Assembly (NCBI GenBank): GCA_041669745.1
Contig: JBAYAO010000027.1
Location: 1 to 14,419, forward strand
Length of the DNA: 14,419 nt
From: JBAZDV01 sp041669745
Lineage (GTDB): Archaea; Thermoplasmatota; Thermoplasmata; Methanomassiliicoccales; Methanomethylophilaceae
Reading direction: 5' to 3'
A program made the position numbers and the translations under genes. Positions 7,372 to 14,419 of this stretch are shown piece by piece; the stretch's first letter is position 1; the number at the start of each line of letters is the position of its first letter. The notes beneath the pieces were generated by a model. That model saw only the letters and a list, made by a program, of their open reading frames with translations, was not told the DNA's origin and made no database searches.

Positions 7372-7863
7372 TTATTTATCTACAATCGAAATTGAGTATA
7401 AATGCTGGTCAACTTCCGAAACCGAAATTCCCGGAATAGTACTACAGCATACCGGACCGGACAACAGAAGCTGCTCCGGGTCTCCGACCCCGAACAGCTC
7501 CGGTATCTCCCTTACACGCCTGATTCTCTCCATGCGTATCCTCAGGTCACCGTCATCGATGATCCTGTACGTCTCGGTCACGAGAATCGCATTGTTTACC
7601 ATCAGATCCTTGATCTTACTTTTCGAGACGATCGTCTGCATCCTAACGCGGATCGTCGGTGCTAGGAACTTGATGAAGAACCTGCCCCACGCCTGTTCGG
7701 GATCGCCGATGCGTCCTCTGTACCCGTCGAAACCGTTCTTGCAGATACCAAGAGCCATGTCCACGTTGTTCCTTGCGTCATTGGGGCACATGACTAGCTC
7801 CCAATCGCGGACGGCGTCATAATCAATTGTATAATAAGGAAACTTTTTCCATAAAATGAATGG
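7372..7863 (-). pseudogene. Transposase C-terminal remnant, IS4/IS1634-like (copy A)
   Basis: Only the C-terminal third of a DDE transposase remains. The frame is open from a TAA near 7862-7864 and has its first ATG at 7791 (139 codons from there, ending TAA). It contains NVDMALGICKNGFDGYRGR, then DPEQAWGRFFIKFLA, the pattern that follows the last catalytic residue in IS1634-like enzymes. Aligned to Y-(2)-R-(3)-E-(6)-K it reads N-(2)-R-(3)-D-(6)-K, so Tyr and the catalytic Glu are changed. The tail, VREIPELFGVGDPEQ, resembles the family's usual closing 'KxxREILxxLG' segment. No N-terminal or first-Asp parts are present, so it cannot be active. A shorter, frameshifted relative lies at 12921-13140 in the same orientation; the two flank the coenzyme M operon. 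Confidence 0.65.
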
Positions 7864-7906
7864 TTAACAAAAAATTAGCCTTATTAGAAAATATATTTCG
7901 CAGGGG

Positions 7907-7949
7907 CTTATATATTTTCAAAAAGTGTTCGTTGATGTGGAAATCAACG
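7907..7949 (+). promoter_or_regulatory. Promoter and putative operator of the coenzyme M operon
   Basis: TTATATAT (7908-7915) is a good archaeal TATA box; the start of transcription is expected about 26 bases downstream of its centre, near 7936-7940. Exactly there lies the inverted repeat CGTTGAT (7930-7936) / ATCAACG (7943-7949) with a 6-base spacer, perfect over 7 bp. In DNA it could be an operator at the start site; in RNA it could only form a hairpin if transcription began upstream of 7930. Confidence 0.55.
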
Positions 7950-8123
7950 GGGTGAAGTTGAAAACCACCGTTTGTCCAGGAATCACCAAAGAAGGTGTCC
8001 TTGACTCGTTTTAACGCATCGACAATATGTCTGGGAATGCTATGTCCACCGTAGAGCCCACAGGTTCCGGAAAGACCGCATTCATCAGTGACATTGAAAA
8101 TTTCGTACGGGGAGACACCGCCT
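7950..8123 (+). other. Long leader of the coenzyme M operon
   Basis: About 185 bases separate the predicted transcript start from the first operon gene, long for an archaeon. One frame from 7925 reads VDVEINGVKLKTTVCPG, stops at TAA (8012-8014), then continues in the same frame with EPTGSGKTAF (8054-8083) before running into the overlapping operon gene. This may be a decayed small gene or chance. A GGGGAG ribosome site closes the leader (8109-8114). Confidence 0.35.
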
Positions 8124-9362
8124 ATGACCGCTGCCGAAACGATCTCCGGTGTGCAGGGAAAGATGGATGGGAAGAAGGCCAGGATCTACACGGCATCGGA
8201 ATTCAAGGCCATGGTCCGCAACGGCAGCCGTCCGACAACGAACGAAGTGGATGCGATTACGTGTGGAACGATGGGGGTCATGTCCGGTACAATGGCTGTC
8301 ATGACGGTCCCGGTAACAAACCCGGGTGTTTTCAAACACGCCGAATCCATCAAAATGAACGGCGTCCCCGGAAATGTCGGTCCCTGTCCGAACGAATCTC
8401 TCGGCATCGTAGACTGCATATTCTACGGGACATCGAGAAGAGATCACAGATACGGCGGCGGGCACCTGTTCAGAGATTTGGTTGCAGGGAAACCCGTTGA
8501 AGTCGAAGTGATCTCCGAAGGCAAGACCTATGTCAATGTGATTACGCTTGCCGCCATACCTTTCGCGAGAATGATCCTTACCAGGGGCGCTTTCAAGAAC
8601 TACACATGTTTCGTGAACGGCTCGGAGAGCGAAGCCCGTACAATCTTCTCAGGTCCTAAACCTCTGGGGTCCGGCCTTTCGGAGGCGTCCGTAAGCGGAT
8701 GCGGGGAGATAAATCCGATCCAGAACGATCCCGAACTCCGTTATCTGAGGCCCGGGGCCTCCGTAATGCTGAACGGTGCTCCGGGGATGATAATCGGTAC
8801 AGGGACACGGAGCACTGCGGAGAAACCGAATCTGTCTATCGCGGCCGACATGCATTTGATGAGAGCCGATTTCATGGGCGGATTCCGTACCTCGGAAGGT
8901 CCCGAGTGCCTGACATCCGTCGCTGCGGCGATACCGATACTGAACGATGCTATGCTCGACAGCGCATCGGTGTTGGATGAAGATGTGGCACTTCCGATCG
9001 CAGATGTCGTGGACCGTATTCCGGTATCCAAGGACGATTACGGCTCCGTATGGGGAAATGGCACTGCGGTATCGAGGGATATGACGAAATGCCTGCACTG
9101 CAACAACTGTCTTGCCGATTCGCTCTGCCCGACCGATGCGTTCCCATCTGGGGAATGGGACCTTACCAGATGCATATCGTGCGGATTCTGCGTATCCAGA
9201 TGCCGCGGAAAAGTGTTCACGGCACATATGGGTTCTGTGAATTTCAACGGAAATGAAGTCCCGATCGTAATAAGACAGTCATCAAGAAAGAGGGCGGAGG
9301 AGCTCTGCGATCTCCTGAAAACAAAGATCATGGAAGGAAAATGGAGACTGAAGGTGTTTTGA
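8124..9362 (+). CDS. mmp16: DUF39 plus 2x[4Fe-4S] protein, methanogenesis marker 16 type
   Basis: A 412-residue cytoplasmic iron-sulfur protein. The main part (about 1-310) is DUF39/COG1900, with EVDAITCGTMG (41-51), RYGGGHLFRDLVAGK (109-123), TLAAIPFARM (141-150) and SGCGEINPIQNDP (191-203). The C-terminal part is a ferredoxin domain: C323, C326, C329, C335-Pro, then C350, C353, C356, C360, enough for two [4Fe-4S] clusters. This is the layout of methanogenesis marker protein 16. COG1900 relatives (MA1821 of Methanosarcina acetivorans) are linked to sulfur insertion into aspartate semialdehyde to make homocysteine. Further cysteines at 47, 88, 98, 162, 193 and 262 are candidates for persulfide chemistry. 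The ATG at 8124 has GGGGAG nine bases upstream; a GTG at 8088 would add 12 residues but lacks a site. It is first in the operon and its TGA overlaps the next ATG (TGATG). Inferred role: sulfur transfer to sulfoacetaldehyde in coenzyme M synthesis. Confidence 0.88.
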   Translation: MTAAETISGVQGKMDGKKARIYTASEFKAMVRNGSRPTTNEVDAITCGTMGVMSGTMAVMTVPVTNPGVFKHAESIKMNGVPGNVGPCPNESLGIVDCIFYGTSRRDHRYGGGHLFRDLVAGKPVEVEVISEGKTYVNVITLAAIPFARMILTRGAFKNYTCFVNGSESEARTIFSGPKPLGSGLSEASVSGCGEINPIQNDPELRYLRPGASVMLNGAPGMIIGTGTRSTAEKPNLSIAADMHLMRADFMGGFRTSEGPECLTSVAAAIPILNDAMLDSASVLDEDVALPIADVVDRIPVSKDDYGSVWGNGTAVSRDMTKCLHCNNCLADSLCPTDAFPSGEWDLTRCISCGFCVSRCRGKVFTAHMGSVNFNGNEVPIVIRQSSRKRAEELCDLLKTKIMEGKWRLKVF

Positions 9363-10612
9363 TGGGAGATTACACGCTACAATGCATGGGCGGAGGGGAG
9401 ACGGTGGACGACCATTTCGCCTTGAAATGCGGTAACGGCCACAACGGGCTGTTGAGGGCAATATATAATAAAAAGCAGATCGAGATGAGACCTTACGGCG
9501 GGATGTTCAAATTCCTGGACTGGCTTCCGACAGATACGATATTGAAGACGGAATCTGCACCGATTACTTTCCGGAACAGAAAAATATCCAAAGAACTCGG
9601 ACTCAAAAACCTATATATCGGATTCACAGGCTATTATCCGGAACGCAATGCAAAGGTTAAGTCCTGCACATTCAAGGAGATGGAGGCGCTCCCCACATAC
9701 GCCCGTTTGATTGAGAACGGAGGAGGCACCGTGGTGGTGGCATCCGCCGGTAACACCGCGAGGGCGTTCGCACAGATAGCAGCCGAAGTCGGCATGGATT
9801 GCATTGTAGTCGTTCCGAAACTGTCTGCAGATGATATACTAGTGGCCGCTGAATCCGTACACGTGAAGTTGTTCACTGTGGATGGAGACTATGCCGACGC
9901 GACACAGATGGCGAACCGCATCACATCGTTCGAGGGTTACATACCTGAAGGCGGCGCAAGCAACATTGCGCGCAGAGACGGCATGGGCACAGTCATGCTT
10001 GACGGCGCAATATCGGCCGGCAGGATTCCAGACCGCTATTTTCAGGCGGTCGGAAGCGGCACAGGGGGAATATCGGCATGGGAGGCATCGCTTCGCCTGT
10101 TAGATGACGGACGTTACGGAGACAGGCTTCCGAAACTCGAACTGGCTCAGAATGCGCCATTCACTCCGATGGCAAAGGCGTGGAACGCCGGCAGAAGGGA
10201 AATAACAGCTGAAGATCTTGGAAATGCGGACAAGGACATTTCCAACGTCTACGCGCATGTGCTCACCAATCGCAGACCGCCGTATTCTGTGGCGGGAGGC
10301 GTCTTCGATGCCATGACCGCATGCGGAGGGGGATTCCACGAGATATCCAACGATGAGGCCAGATCCGCGGAGAAACTGTGGATAAGCATGGAGAACGTCA
10401 AACCGGACCCAGCCGCATCCGTGGCATTCGCGGCGCTGATCAAGGCGACGGAATATGGAAAAATCTCTCCCGACGAATGCGTTTTTCTCAACATGACCGG
10501 CGGCGGATTGGATAGGACCAAGGAAGACCTGTCGCTTGCCGCGATGGGTGTGACATCCGAATTGAGCATGGGCATGACTGATACGGAACTTAGGAAGTGC
10601 ATCGATGTTTGA
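9362..10612 (+). CDS. Cysteate synthase (PLP-dependent, coenzyme M biosynthesis)
   Basis: A 416-residue fold-type II PLP enzyme of the threonine synthase family. Cysteate synthase makes L-cysteate and phosphate from O-phospho-L-serine and sulfite, the entry to coenzyme M in methanogens that lack the ComABC route. Visible: C8 and C23 near the N-terminus, KSCTFKEME (100-108) with the probable PLP lysine K105, SAGNTARAFAQ (128-138) for the substrate carboxylate/cofactor side, and the phosphate-binding loop GSGTGG (231-236). The identification rests on overall similarity to the cysteate synthase group and on the neighbouring comDE; in Methanosarcina the two genes are also adjacent. The start at 9362 is chosen over the in-frame ATG at 9341 because AAGGTG (9351-9356) lies five bases before it and it forms TGATG with the upstream stop, a translational coupling signal. 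It overlaps comDE by 8 bases. A true threonine synthase is the alternative, but the operon speaks against it. Confidence 0.9.
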   Translation: MGDYTLQCMGGGETVDDHFALKCGNGHNGLLRAIYNKKQIEMRPYGGMFKFLDWLPTDTILKTESAPITFRNRKISKELGLKNLYIGFTGYYPERNAKVKSCTFKEMEALPTYARLIENGGGTVVVASAGNTARAFAQIAAEVGMDCIVVVPKLSADDILVAAESVHVKLFTVDGDYADATQMANRITSFEGYIPEGGASNIARRDGMGTVMLDGAISAGRIPDRYFQAVGSGTGGISAWEASLRLLDDGRYGDRLPKLELAQNAPFTPMAKAWNAGRREITAEDLGNADKDISNVYAHVLTNRRPPYSVAGGVFDAMTACGGGFHEISNDEARSAEKLWISMENVKPDPAASVAFAALIKATEYGKISPDECVFLNMTGGGLDRTKEDLSLAAMGVTSELSMGMTDTELRKCIDV

Positions 10613-11714
10613 GAAGGAAATGGTTGATCAGCTGATCCTCGCCGGCGTGGACATTGTCGTCAGTCTGCCGTGCGACAAAAACAAAGGATTCACCGATTGC
10701 ATCCATGACAATATGAAGGTAATAGACATAACACGCGAAGAGGACGGCGTAGGCATATGTGCAGGCGTATCTCTTATGGGAAAACGCCCGGTCATGTCGA
10801 TACAGAGTTCCGGTCTGGGAAACATGATGAACGCCGTTATGTCCCTGGCCGCCTGCTATGAGCTGCCTCTTGTCATTCTGGCAAGTTGGAGAGGCGTGGA
10901 CGGAGAAAAGATCGAAGCGCAGATTCCGTTCAATTCCAGAATCCAGGAGATGCTGGACTGCTATGGTATCAGTCATATCGAGATTGACGAAGCATCCGAT
11001 ATACCATCTGTACACACCGAGATCGACAGGGCATTCTCCGAGAATAGGATCACAGTGATCCTAATCCACCCGGACATGTGGAAAGAATCGAAACGCATGA
11101 ATGGATGTTATCCGCCAAGATCGCGGAGTGTGCGCGGTTCTCCCGACTTCACAACCGAAGAACCCCACATGACACGTCTGGAGGCTATCGGGGCCACACT
11201 GTCCGCCATCGGGGACGAGGACATTCTGGTCTCCAACATAGGCGTGCCGTCCAAAGAGGTTATGGCCATCCGCGATCGTCCGACCAACTTCTATATGCTG
11301 GGAAGCTACACGCAGGCGACACCGATCGCCGTGGGTATGGCGGCCGTATCGGAACGCAGGGTATTCGTTATTGATGGCGACGGCAGCCTTCTGGGTTCAT
11401 CGATATTCCCTGTGCTGTCATCGGCAGAGCTCAAGGCAGATCTGACGGTGGTGTGCATGGACAACGGCACGTTCGGATCGACCGGCGATCAAATAAACCC
11501 CTCATATTCCCATGTCGACATGGCATCGGTGGCCAGAGGATACGGCATAGAGGATGTCAGAACCGCATACAGCCGGAAGGAAATCGAATCGTGTCTCGCT
11601 TCTCCTCGGGGCATTAGGTTCGTTCAGGTTATGATAGTCCCTGGAAATTCAGATTCTCCCAACATCACGTATTCCGCTGTTGAAATCAAGAGGAGATTTA
11701 TGAGATCTGTATGA
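10605..11714 (+). CDS. comDE: Sulfopyruvate decarboxylase, fused ComD-ComE
   Basis: A 369-residue thiamine-diphosphate enzyme converting 3-sulfopyruvate to sulfoacetaldehyde and CO2 in coenzyme M synthesis. The N-terminal half (about 1-165) is ComD, the pyrimidine-binding domain, with TREEDGVGICAGV (43-55), whose glutamate activates the cofactor. After a linker (about 166-187) comes ComE, the pyrophosphate domain, with GSYTQATPIAVGMA (233-246), the metal-binding GDGSLL (258-263) and DNGTFGSTG (286-294). In Methanocaldococcus the two are separate subunits; here they are one chain, as in Methanosarcina. The ATG overlaps the end of the cysteate synthase gene and has AGGAAGTG just upstream. Its TGA overlaps the next ATG (ATGA), so all four genes are translationally coupled. 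The aminotransferase that links cysteate to sulfopyruvate is not in the window. Confidence 0.93.
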   Translation: MFEKEMVDQLILAGVDIVVSLPCDKNKGFTDCIHDNMKVIDITREEDGVGICAGVSLMGKRPVMSIQSSGLGNMMNAVMSLAACYELPLVILASWRGVDGEKIEAQIPFNSRIQEMLDCYGISHIEIDEASDIPSVHTEIDRAFSENRITVILIHPDMWKESKRMNGCYPPRSRSVRGSPDFTTEEPHMTRLEAIGATLSAIGDEDILVSNIGVPSKEVMAIRDRPTNFYMLGSYTQATPIAVGMAAVSERRVFVIDGDGSLLGSSIFPVLSSAELKADLTVVCMDNGTFGSTGDQINPSYSHVDMASVARGYGIEDVRTAYSRKEIESCLASPRGIRFVQVMIVPGNSDSPNITYSAVEIKRRFMRSV

Positions 11715-12424
11715 ACACAGAAAGAAGACGCATCGTCATGGGGGAGACATGCATCGATGCAGTGACCGACCACAAATATCTCGGCAAGGCAGAAGCCTTG
11801 GCGGCCGAAGCACGTACGATAGTCACATCCAAGATTGAGAATAGCCCCGAATTCGGGTCATCGTACAAACCCGTAAAATCCCGTATCGACGATGTCCCGC
11901 TGATAAGCAGGATGTGCACCGCATCAGAGCTTGCCGGAGTCGGTCCAATGGCATCTGTCGCTGGAGCCGTTGCAACATATGTCCTGAACGGATTGATCAG
12001 AGATGGTTGCGAATATGCAGTTTTAGATAACGGCGGAGATGTCGCTCTGATATCTGACAGGGAAGTATTCGTTGGATTGTTCACCGGAAGAAATGATCTG
12101 GAGTGCGCCCTGCATCTTACGCGGACATGCGGAATCCTGGGCGTATGCTCGTCTTCCGGAACATTTGGCCATTCGATATCATTCGGCCGCTCGGACATCT
12201 GTTCCGTTATCTCCGAAGACCCAATACTCGCAGATGCCTGCGCAACACGTTTAGGTAATCTTGTGTCGGAAACAGCGGATCTCCAGCCAGCTGCAGAGTA
12301 TATATGCACCATCAAAGGCGTCAAAGGATGCATTGCATCAATTGCAGGTAACATCACGATATGCGGGGATGTTCCCGAACTAGTATCTGTCGGACAGGAG
12401 AATCATACTCTTGAAATGCAGTGA
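11711..12424 (+). CDS. UPF0280 family protein (COG2122, ApbE-like fold)
   Basis: A 237-residue cytoplasmic protein of UPF0280/COG2122, distantly related in fold to ApbE. Conserved blocks: GVGPMASVAGA (76-86), DNGGDVAL (106-113), GVCSSSGTFGHS (144-155) with GRSD (159-162), and ADACATRLGN (174-183). The cysteine C146 next to a serine cluster is a possible catalytic residue. The M. acetivorans homologue MA1715 has been linked to sulfide assimilation and homocysteine formation together with the COG1900 protein. Here it is the last gene of the coenzyme M operon, with ATGA overlap to comDE; AGGAG (11691-11695) lies 15 bases before the ATG, rather far, so translation probably depends on coupling. 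Inferred role: partner of the first operon gene in adding sulfur to sulfoacetaldehyde. The family is firm; the exact reaction is unknown. Confidence 0.88.
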   Translation: MNTERRRIVMGETCIDAVTDHKYLGKAEALAAEARTIVTSKIENSPEFGSSYKPVKSRIDDVPLISRMCTASELAGVGPMASVAGAVATYVLNGLIRDGCEYAVLDNGGDVALISDREVFVGLFTGRNDLECALHLTRTCGILGVCSSSGTFGHSISFGRSDICSVISEDPILADACATRLGNLVSETADLQPAAEYICTIKGVKGCIASIAGNITICGDVPELVSVGQENHTLEMQ

Positions 12425-12920
12425 CCTGTGAAATTCCCGGATGATCTGAGTAAACCCCACTGTGAATACCCAGAACCAATCTACACGAACTTGACATTGA
12501 AATCCAATTTCTTCACGACATACCATACCTCTGACCGTGGTCCCACGAATGCCCACTCCAAAAAAACCTGCAAAGTTCGATGATCTAAAGAATATCGAGT
12601 GAAATAAAGCACTTAACATGCTGTAGATGATAGAACAAAGGTAGAAAATTACAATATCTGAATACTATTTACACCAATCCAATCTCCATCAGATACACGT
12701 TCTCTCATTTACTGTCGTATCTACCATTCAGGCATGATGGCGCAATGTGAAGGTGGAGAATACTTCGATCAGTCTGTCTTTGCATTCCATTTGAAATCTA
12801 CTGCCCTTCATCCCATGATTACTATTTGCCTTCGAATCATAACATGCGAATTTATTACGATTTTCAGTTTCACGACAACGAATACACACAACCCAATTCT
12901 CCGATTTTGAGCTACATTGT
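12425..12920. other. About 500 bases without a recognised gene
   Basis: I see no supported gene or RNA. Stops are frequent in all frames. A minus-strand frame (12380-12619) overlaps the end of the UPF0280 gene and has no family resemblance. No strong oligo-T terminator follows the operon. The sequence is AT-richer than the operon and looks like drifted non-coding DNA. Confidence 0.4.
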
Positions 12921-13140
12921 TCATGAGTTCTGAGGGTCAGGTTCGAGGCAGGCAGGGTCTTTGACCCCGAATACCTCGAATATTCTCCTCACACGTTTGG
13001 TCCTCTACAAACGCACATTCACTCACGATCAACAACGCTATACTTTTCTTATCGATTGGCATCCGATCTGCGATGACACCCGACGTTTCAGTAAAAAGTA
13101 GTATCAGATGATATAAAATTGGTGTGACTTTGGTACGACC
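12921..13140 (-). pseudogene. Transposase C-terminal remnant (copy B), frameshifted
   Basis: This is related to the end of the remnant at 7372-7863. One minus frame reads GVIADRMPIDKK then SIALLIVSECAFVE, aligning without gaps over 26 residues to TIVSKSKIKDLM... in copy A. A frameshift near 13005 then leads into RTKRVRRIFEVFGVKDP, matching ERIRRVREIPELFGVGDP. It ends at TGA (12921-12923). The upstream part is missing; the fragment abuts the end of the Fic gene. It is clearly dead, and identity to copy A is low, so the two come from separate insertions or long divergence. Confidence 0.6.
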
Positions 13141-13149
13141 GATTTTGAA

Positions 13150-14419
13150 TCAGGATTTGTTATCGAGCACATATGAATACAGAATCTTATTGCCGTCGCG
13201 CGATGATGGTTGTATCAGCCCTGCCTCTCTCAGTTTTGCAATATCCGACCTTGCAGTATTCACGGACACCTGATAGGTTCTGCGAAGCGATTCTATTGAG
13301 ATCTGGTCCTCTGAGCGGATCATGTCTGCAGCAATCATTTTCTGACGCATGTTAAGTCCCGCACCTTCGATCTCTGCCAGTCCGAATCTCTGATCGCTCA
13401 GCTTCTTTTTAAGATACTTTTCAAAGATACCTATTGCTTCAACGACAATGTCCAGATTATATCCAATGAAATATGTGGCATCGTTGTCATCTGTTTCGGT
13501 CAGCATGAATGCGCGATAGTATTTTCCGCTGTGATTCTTGATGCATTTGGATATTGAAAGGTATTCCATCAGCCAATACCCTTTTTTCATTGTGTACCAA
13601 TAGAACAGCGCACGGGATACACGTCCGTTCCCGTCTTGGAACGGATGCATGTATGCAAGCATGAAGTGTATTATGATCCCCTTGACGATGGGATGAACAA
13701 AAGTGACGTCAGAGTTTACGAAATCACATAGGTCTTTCACCATTGGGAATATCTTTGAATGGACTACAGGCTGATGCGATACTTCTTCCGTCAGCACATC
13801 TATTACCACAATGTCGTCATTGTCTCTGAATTTCCCAGTACAGTTTTCATCCATGGTGCCTTTCGAAACTATTCTGTGGATGTCGCATATCAGCTCGGGA
13901 GTGAGGTCCTTGGTCAACACGGTCTTAATGAACTTCATCGCATCGTAGTTGTTTACAATCATCTGCTCTGACTTATTCTTCGGACGTTTATTCTCGCGCA
14001 ACATCGTTTTAGCTGCTTTGGCGGTCGTAACAGCTCCCTCGATCTGACTGGATGCAATGGACTCTTCCATCGTAGAACTTACAGAATAGATCAGACTTCT
14101 CTTTTTATCCATCAGTTCTGGCGGCATGATGCCTGTCGTCGATCTAGTGTCTATTTCATGGATCTGTTTCTGAAATGCGTCGGGAAGATTATATTGGATG
14201 TCAAGTCCAGAGAACTTCAAATGTCTCGATGAAGACCTGCGGACAAGCTTCATCGTGGCCCAGATGGCCTCGCGATTCACATGTCCGACGTCTTTGTAAT
14301 ATAGATCATCCCAGTGAAGGTAGGCTTCGTTGTATCTGCTGGCAAGTTCAAAGACATCTTCGGATAACATCTGTTTTGCAAAATCTTCGTTACGAATGAG
14401 CGTGTTGAGATCCGGAGGC
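13150..14419 (-). CDS. Fic family protein (AMPylase-type), 5' end outside window
   Basis: A Fic-domain protein that probably transfers AMP from ATP to a hydroxyl of a target protein. Counting from the first ATG in the window (14370): an N-terminal helical region with the inhibitory motif SSQIEG (107-112, fitting [S/T]xxxE[G/N]), the Fic core with HPFQDGNGRVSR (242-253, complete HPFx[D/E]GNGRxxR), and a C-terminal winged-helix-like part (about 355-390, with VSVNTARSDIAKLREAGLI). The frame stays open for another 16 codons to the window edge (PPDLNTLIRNEDFAKQ), and PPDL is typical of Fic N-termini, so the true start lies beyond 14419 and 14370 is internal. The inhibitory helix before the core makes it a class II, self-inhibited Fic. 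The HTH may bind its own promoter or another partner. The target is unknown. The stop is TGA. No antitoxin gene is visible in the window. Confidence 0.92.
   Translation of the reverse strand, partial: PPDLNTLIRNEDFAKQMLSEDVFELASRYNEAYLHWDDLYYKDVGHVNREAIWATMKLVRRSSSRHLKFSGLDIQYNLPDAFQKQIHEIDTRSTTGIMPPELMDKKRSLIYSVSSTMEESIASSQIEGAVTTAKAAKTMLRENKRPKNKSEQMIVNNYDAMKFIKTVLTKDLTPELICDIHRIVSKGTMDENCTGKFRDNDDIVVIDVLTEEVSHQPVVHSKIFPMVKDLCDFVNSDVTFVHPIVKGIIIHFMLAYMHPFQDGNGRVSRALFYWYTMKKGYWLMEYLSISKCIKNHSGKYYRAFMLTETDDNDATYFIGYNLDIVVEAIGIFEKYLKKKLSDQRFGLAEIEGAGLNMRQKMIAADMIRSEDQISIESLRRTYQVSVNTARSDIAKLREAGLIQPSSRDGNKILYSYVLDNKS

Noticed and set aside
7832..7886. 8-bp inverted repeat TAATAAGG/CCTTATTA before the coenzyme M promoter
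   Set aside because: AT-rich, 39-base spacer, partly inside the transposase remnant; chance is plausible.
8027..8500. 157-codon frame with PTGSGKT resembling a Walker A motif
   Set aside because: No Walker B or other ATPase part follows; most of it is a shadow of the DUF39 gene. Only the leader part is kept as a curiosity.
11511..11523. Palindrome ATGTCGACAT inside comDE
   Set aside because: It lies in well-conserved coding sequence, so it is probably incidental.
12380..12619. 79-codon minus-strand frame after the UPF0280 gene
   Set aside because: It overlaps the gene end antisense, has no ribosome site and no family resemblance.
1..14419. CRISPR array, rRNA or a complete insertion sequence with terminal repeats
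   Set aside because: No regularly spaced repeats, no rRNA-like segments, and no matching terminal inverted repeats around the transposase wrecks were seen.

Overview
The window looks like a chromosomal piece of a methanogenic archaeon, most likely a member of the Methanomassiliicoccales. The main support is a four-gene operon (8124-12424) with cysteate synthase, a fused sulfopyruvate decarboxylase (ComDE), a methanogenesis-marker-16-type DUF39/ferredoxin protein and a UPF0280 protein. Coenzyme M is the methyl carrier of methanogenesis. Promoters have archaeal TATA boxes, and two look leaderless. All eight apparently intact genes end in TGA. The in-frame TAG codons I found in coding remnants lie in broken mobile-element genes, which fits an organism that spares TAG for pyrrolysine, though eight genes do not prove it. 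The order-level assignment is inference.

Layout. 1-2273 appears to be the end of an old integrated element. It has an AAA_14/DUF4143 ATPase, a decayed tyrosine recombinase and, at 2232-2273, a copy of the 3' half of a tRNA-Thr(UGU) gene. That copy is the typical scar of integration into a tRNA gene; the element would lie to its left and old chromosome to its right. 2392-3657 (minus) is a CynX/NimT-type MFS transporter whose promoter is bracketed by a perfect 10-bp inverted repeat. 4030 to about 5220 (minus) is a wrecked IS4/IS1634-type transposase. 5434-6639 (minus) is a second AAA_14/DUF4143 ATPase. 6640-7371 has no convincing gene but holds a possible small RNA. 7372-7863 (minus) is a transposase C-terminal remnant. 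8124-12424 is the coenzyme M operon. 12921-13140 (minus) is a second remnant of the same transposase type as 7372-7863. 13150 to the right edge (minus) is a Fic protein whose start lies outside the window.

How the genes work together. In the operon, cysteate synthase makes cysteate from phosphoserine and sulfite. An aminotransferase encoded elsewhere would give sulfopyruvate, and ComDE decarboxylates that to sulfoacetaldehyde. The last step replaces the aldehyde oxygen by a thiol. Relatives of the other two operon proteins (COG1900/DUF39 and COG2122/UPF0280) have been linked to the same chemistry on aspartate semialdehyde, giving homocysteine. Tight coupling of all four genes therefore suggests that the DUF39-ferredoxin and UPF0280 proteins perform, or feed sulfur into, the final step of coenzyme M synthesis. 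This is the most interesting system in the window. The rest is accessory DNA: two AAA_14 ATPases, a Fic protein, three transposase wrecks and an integration scar.
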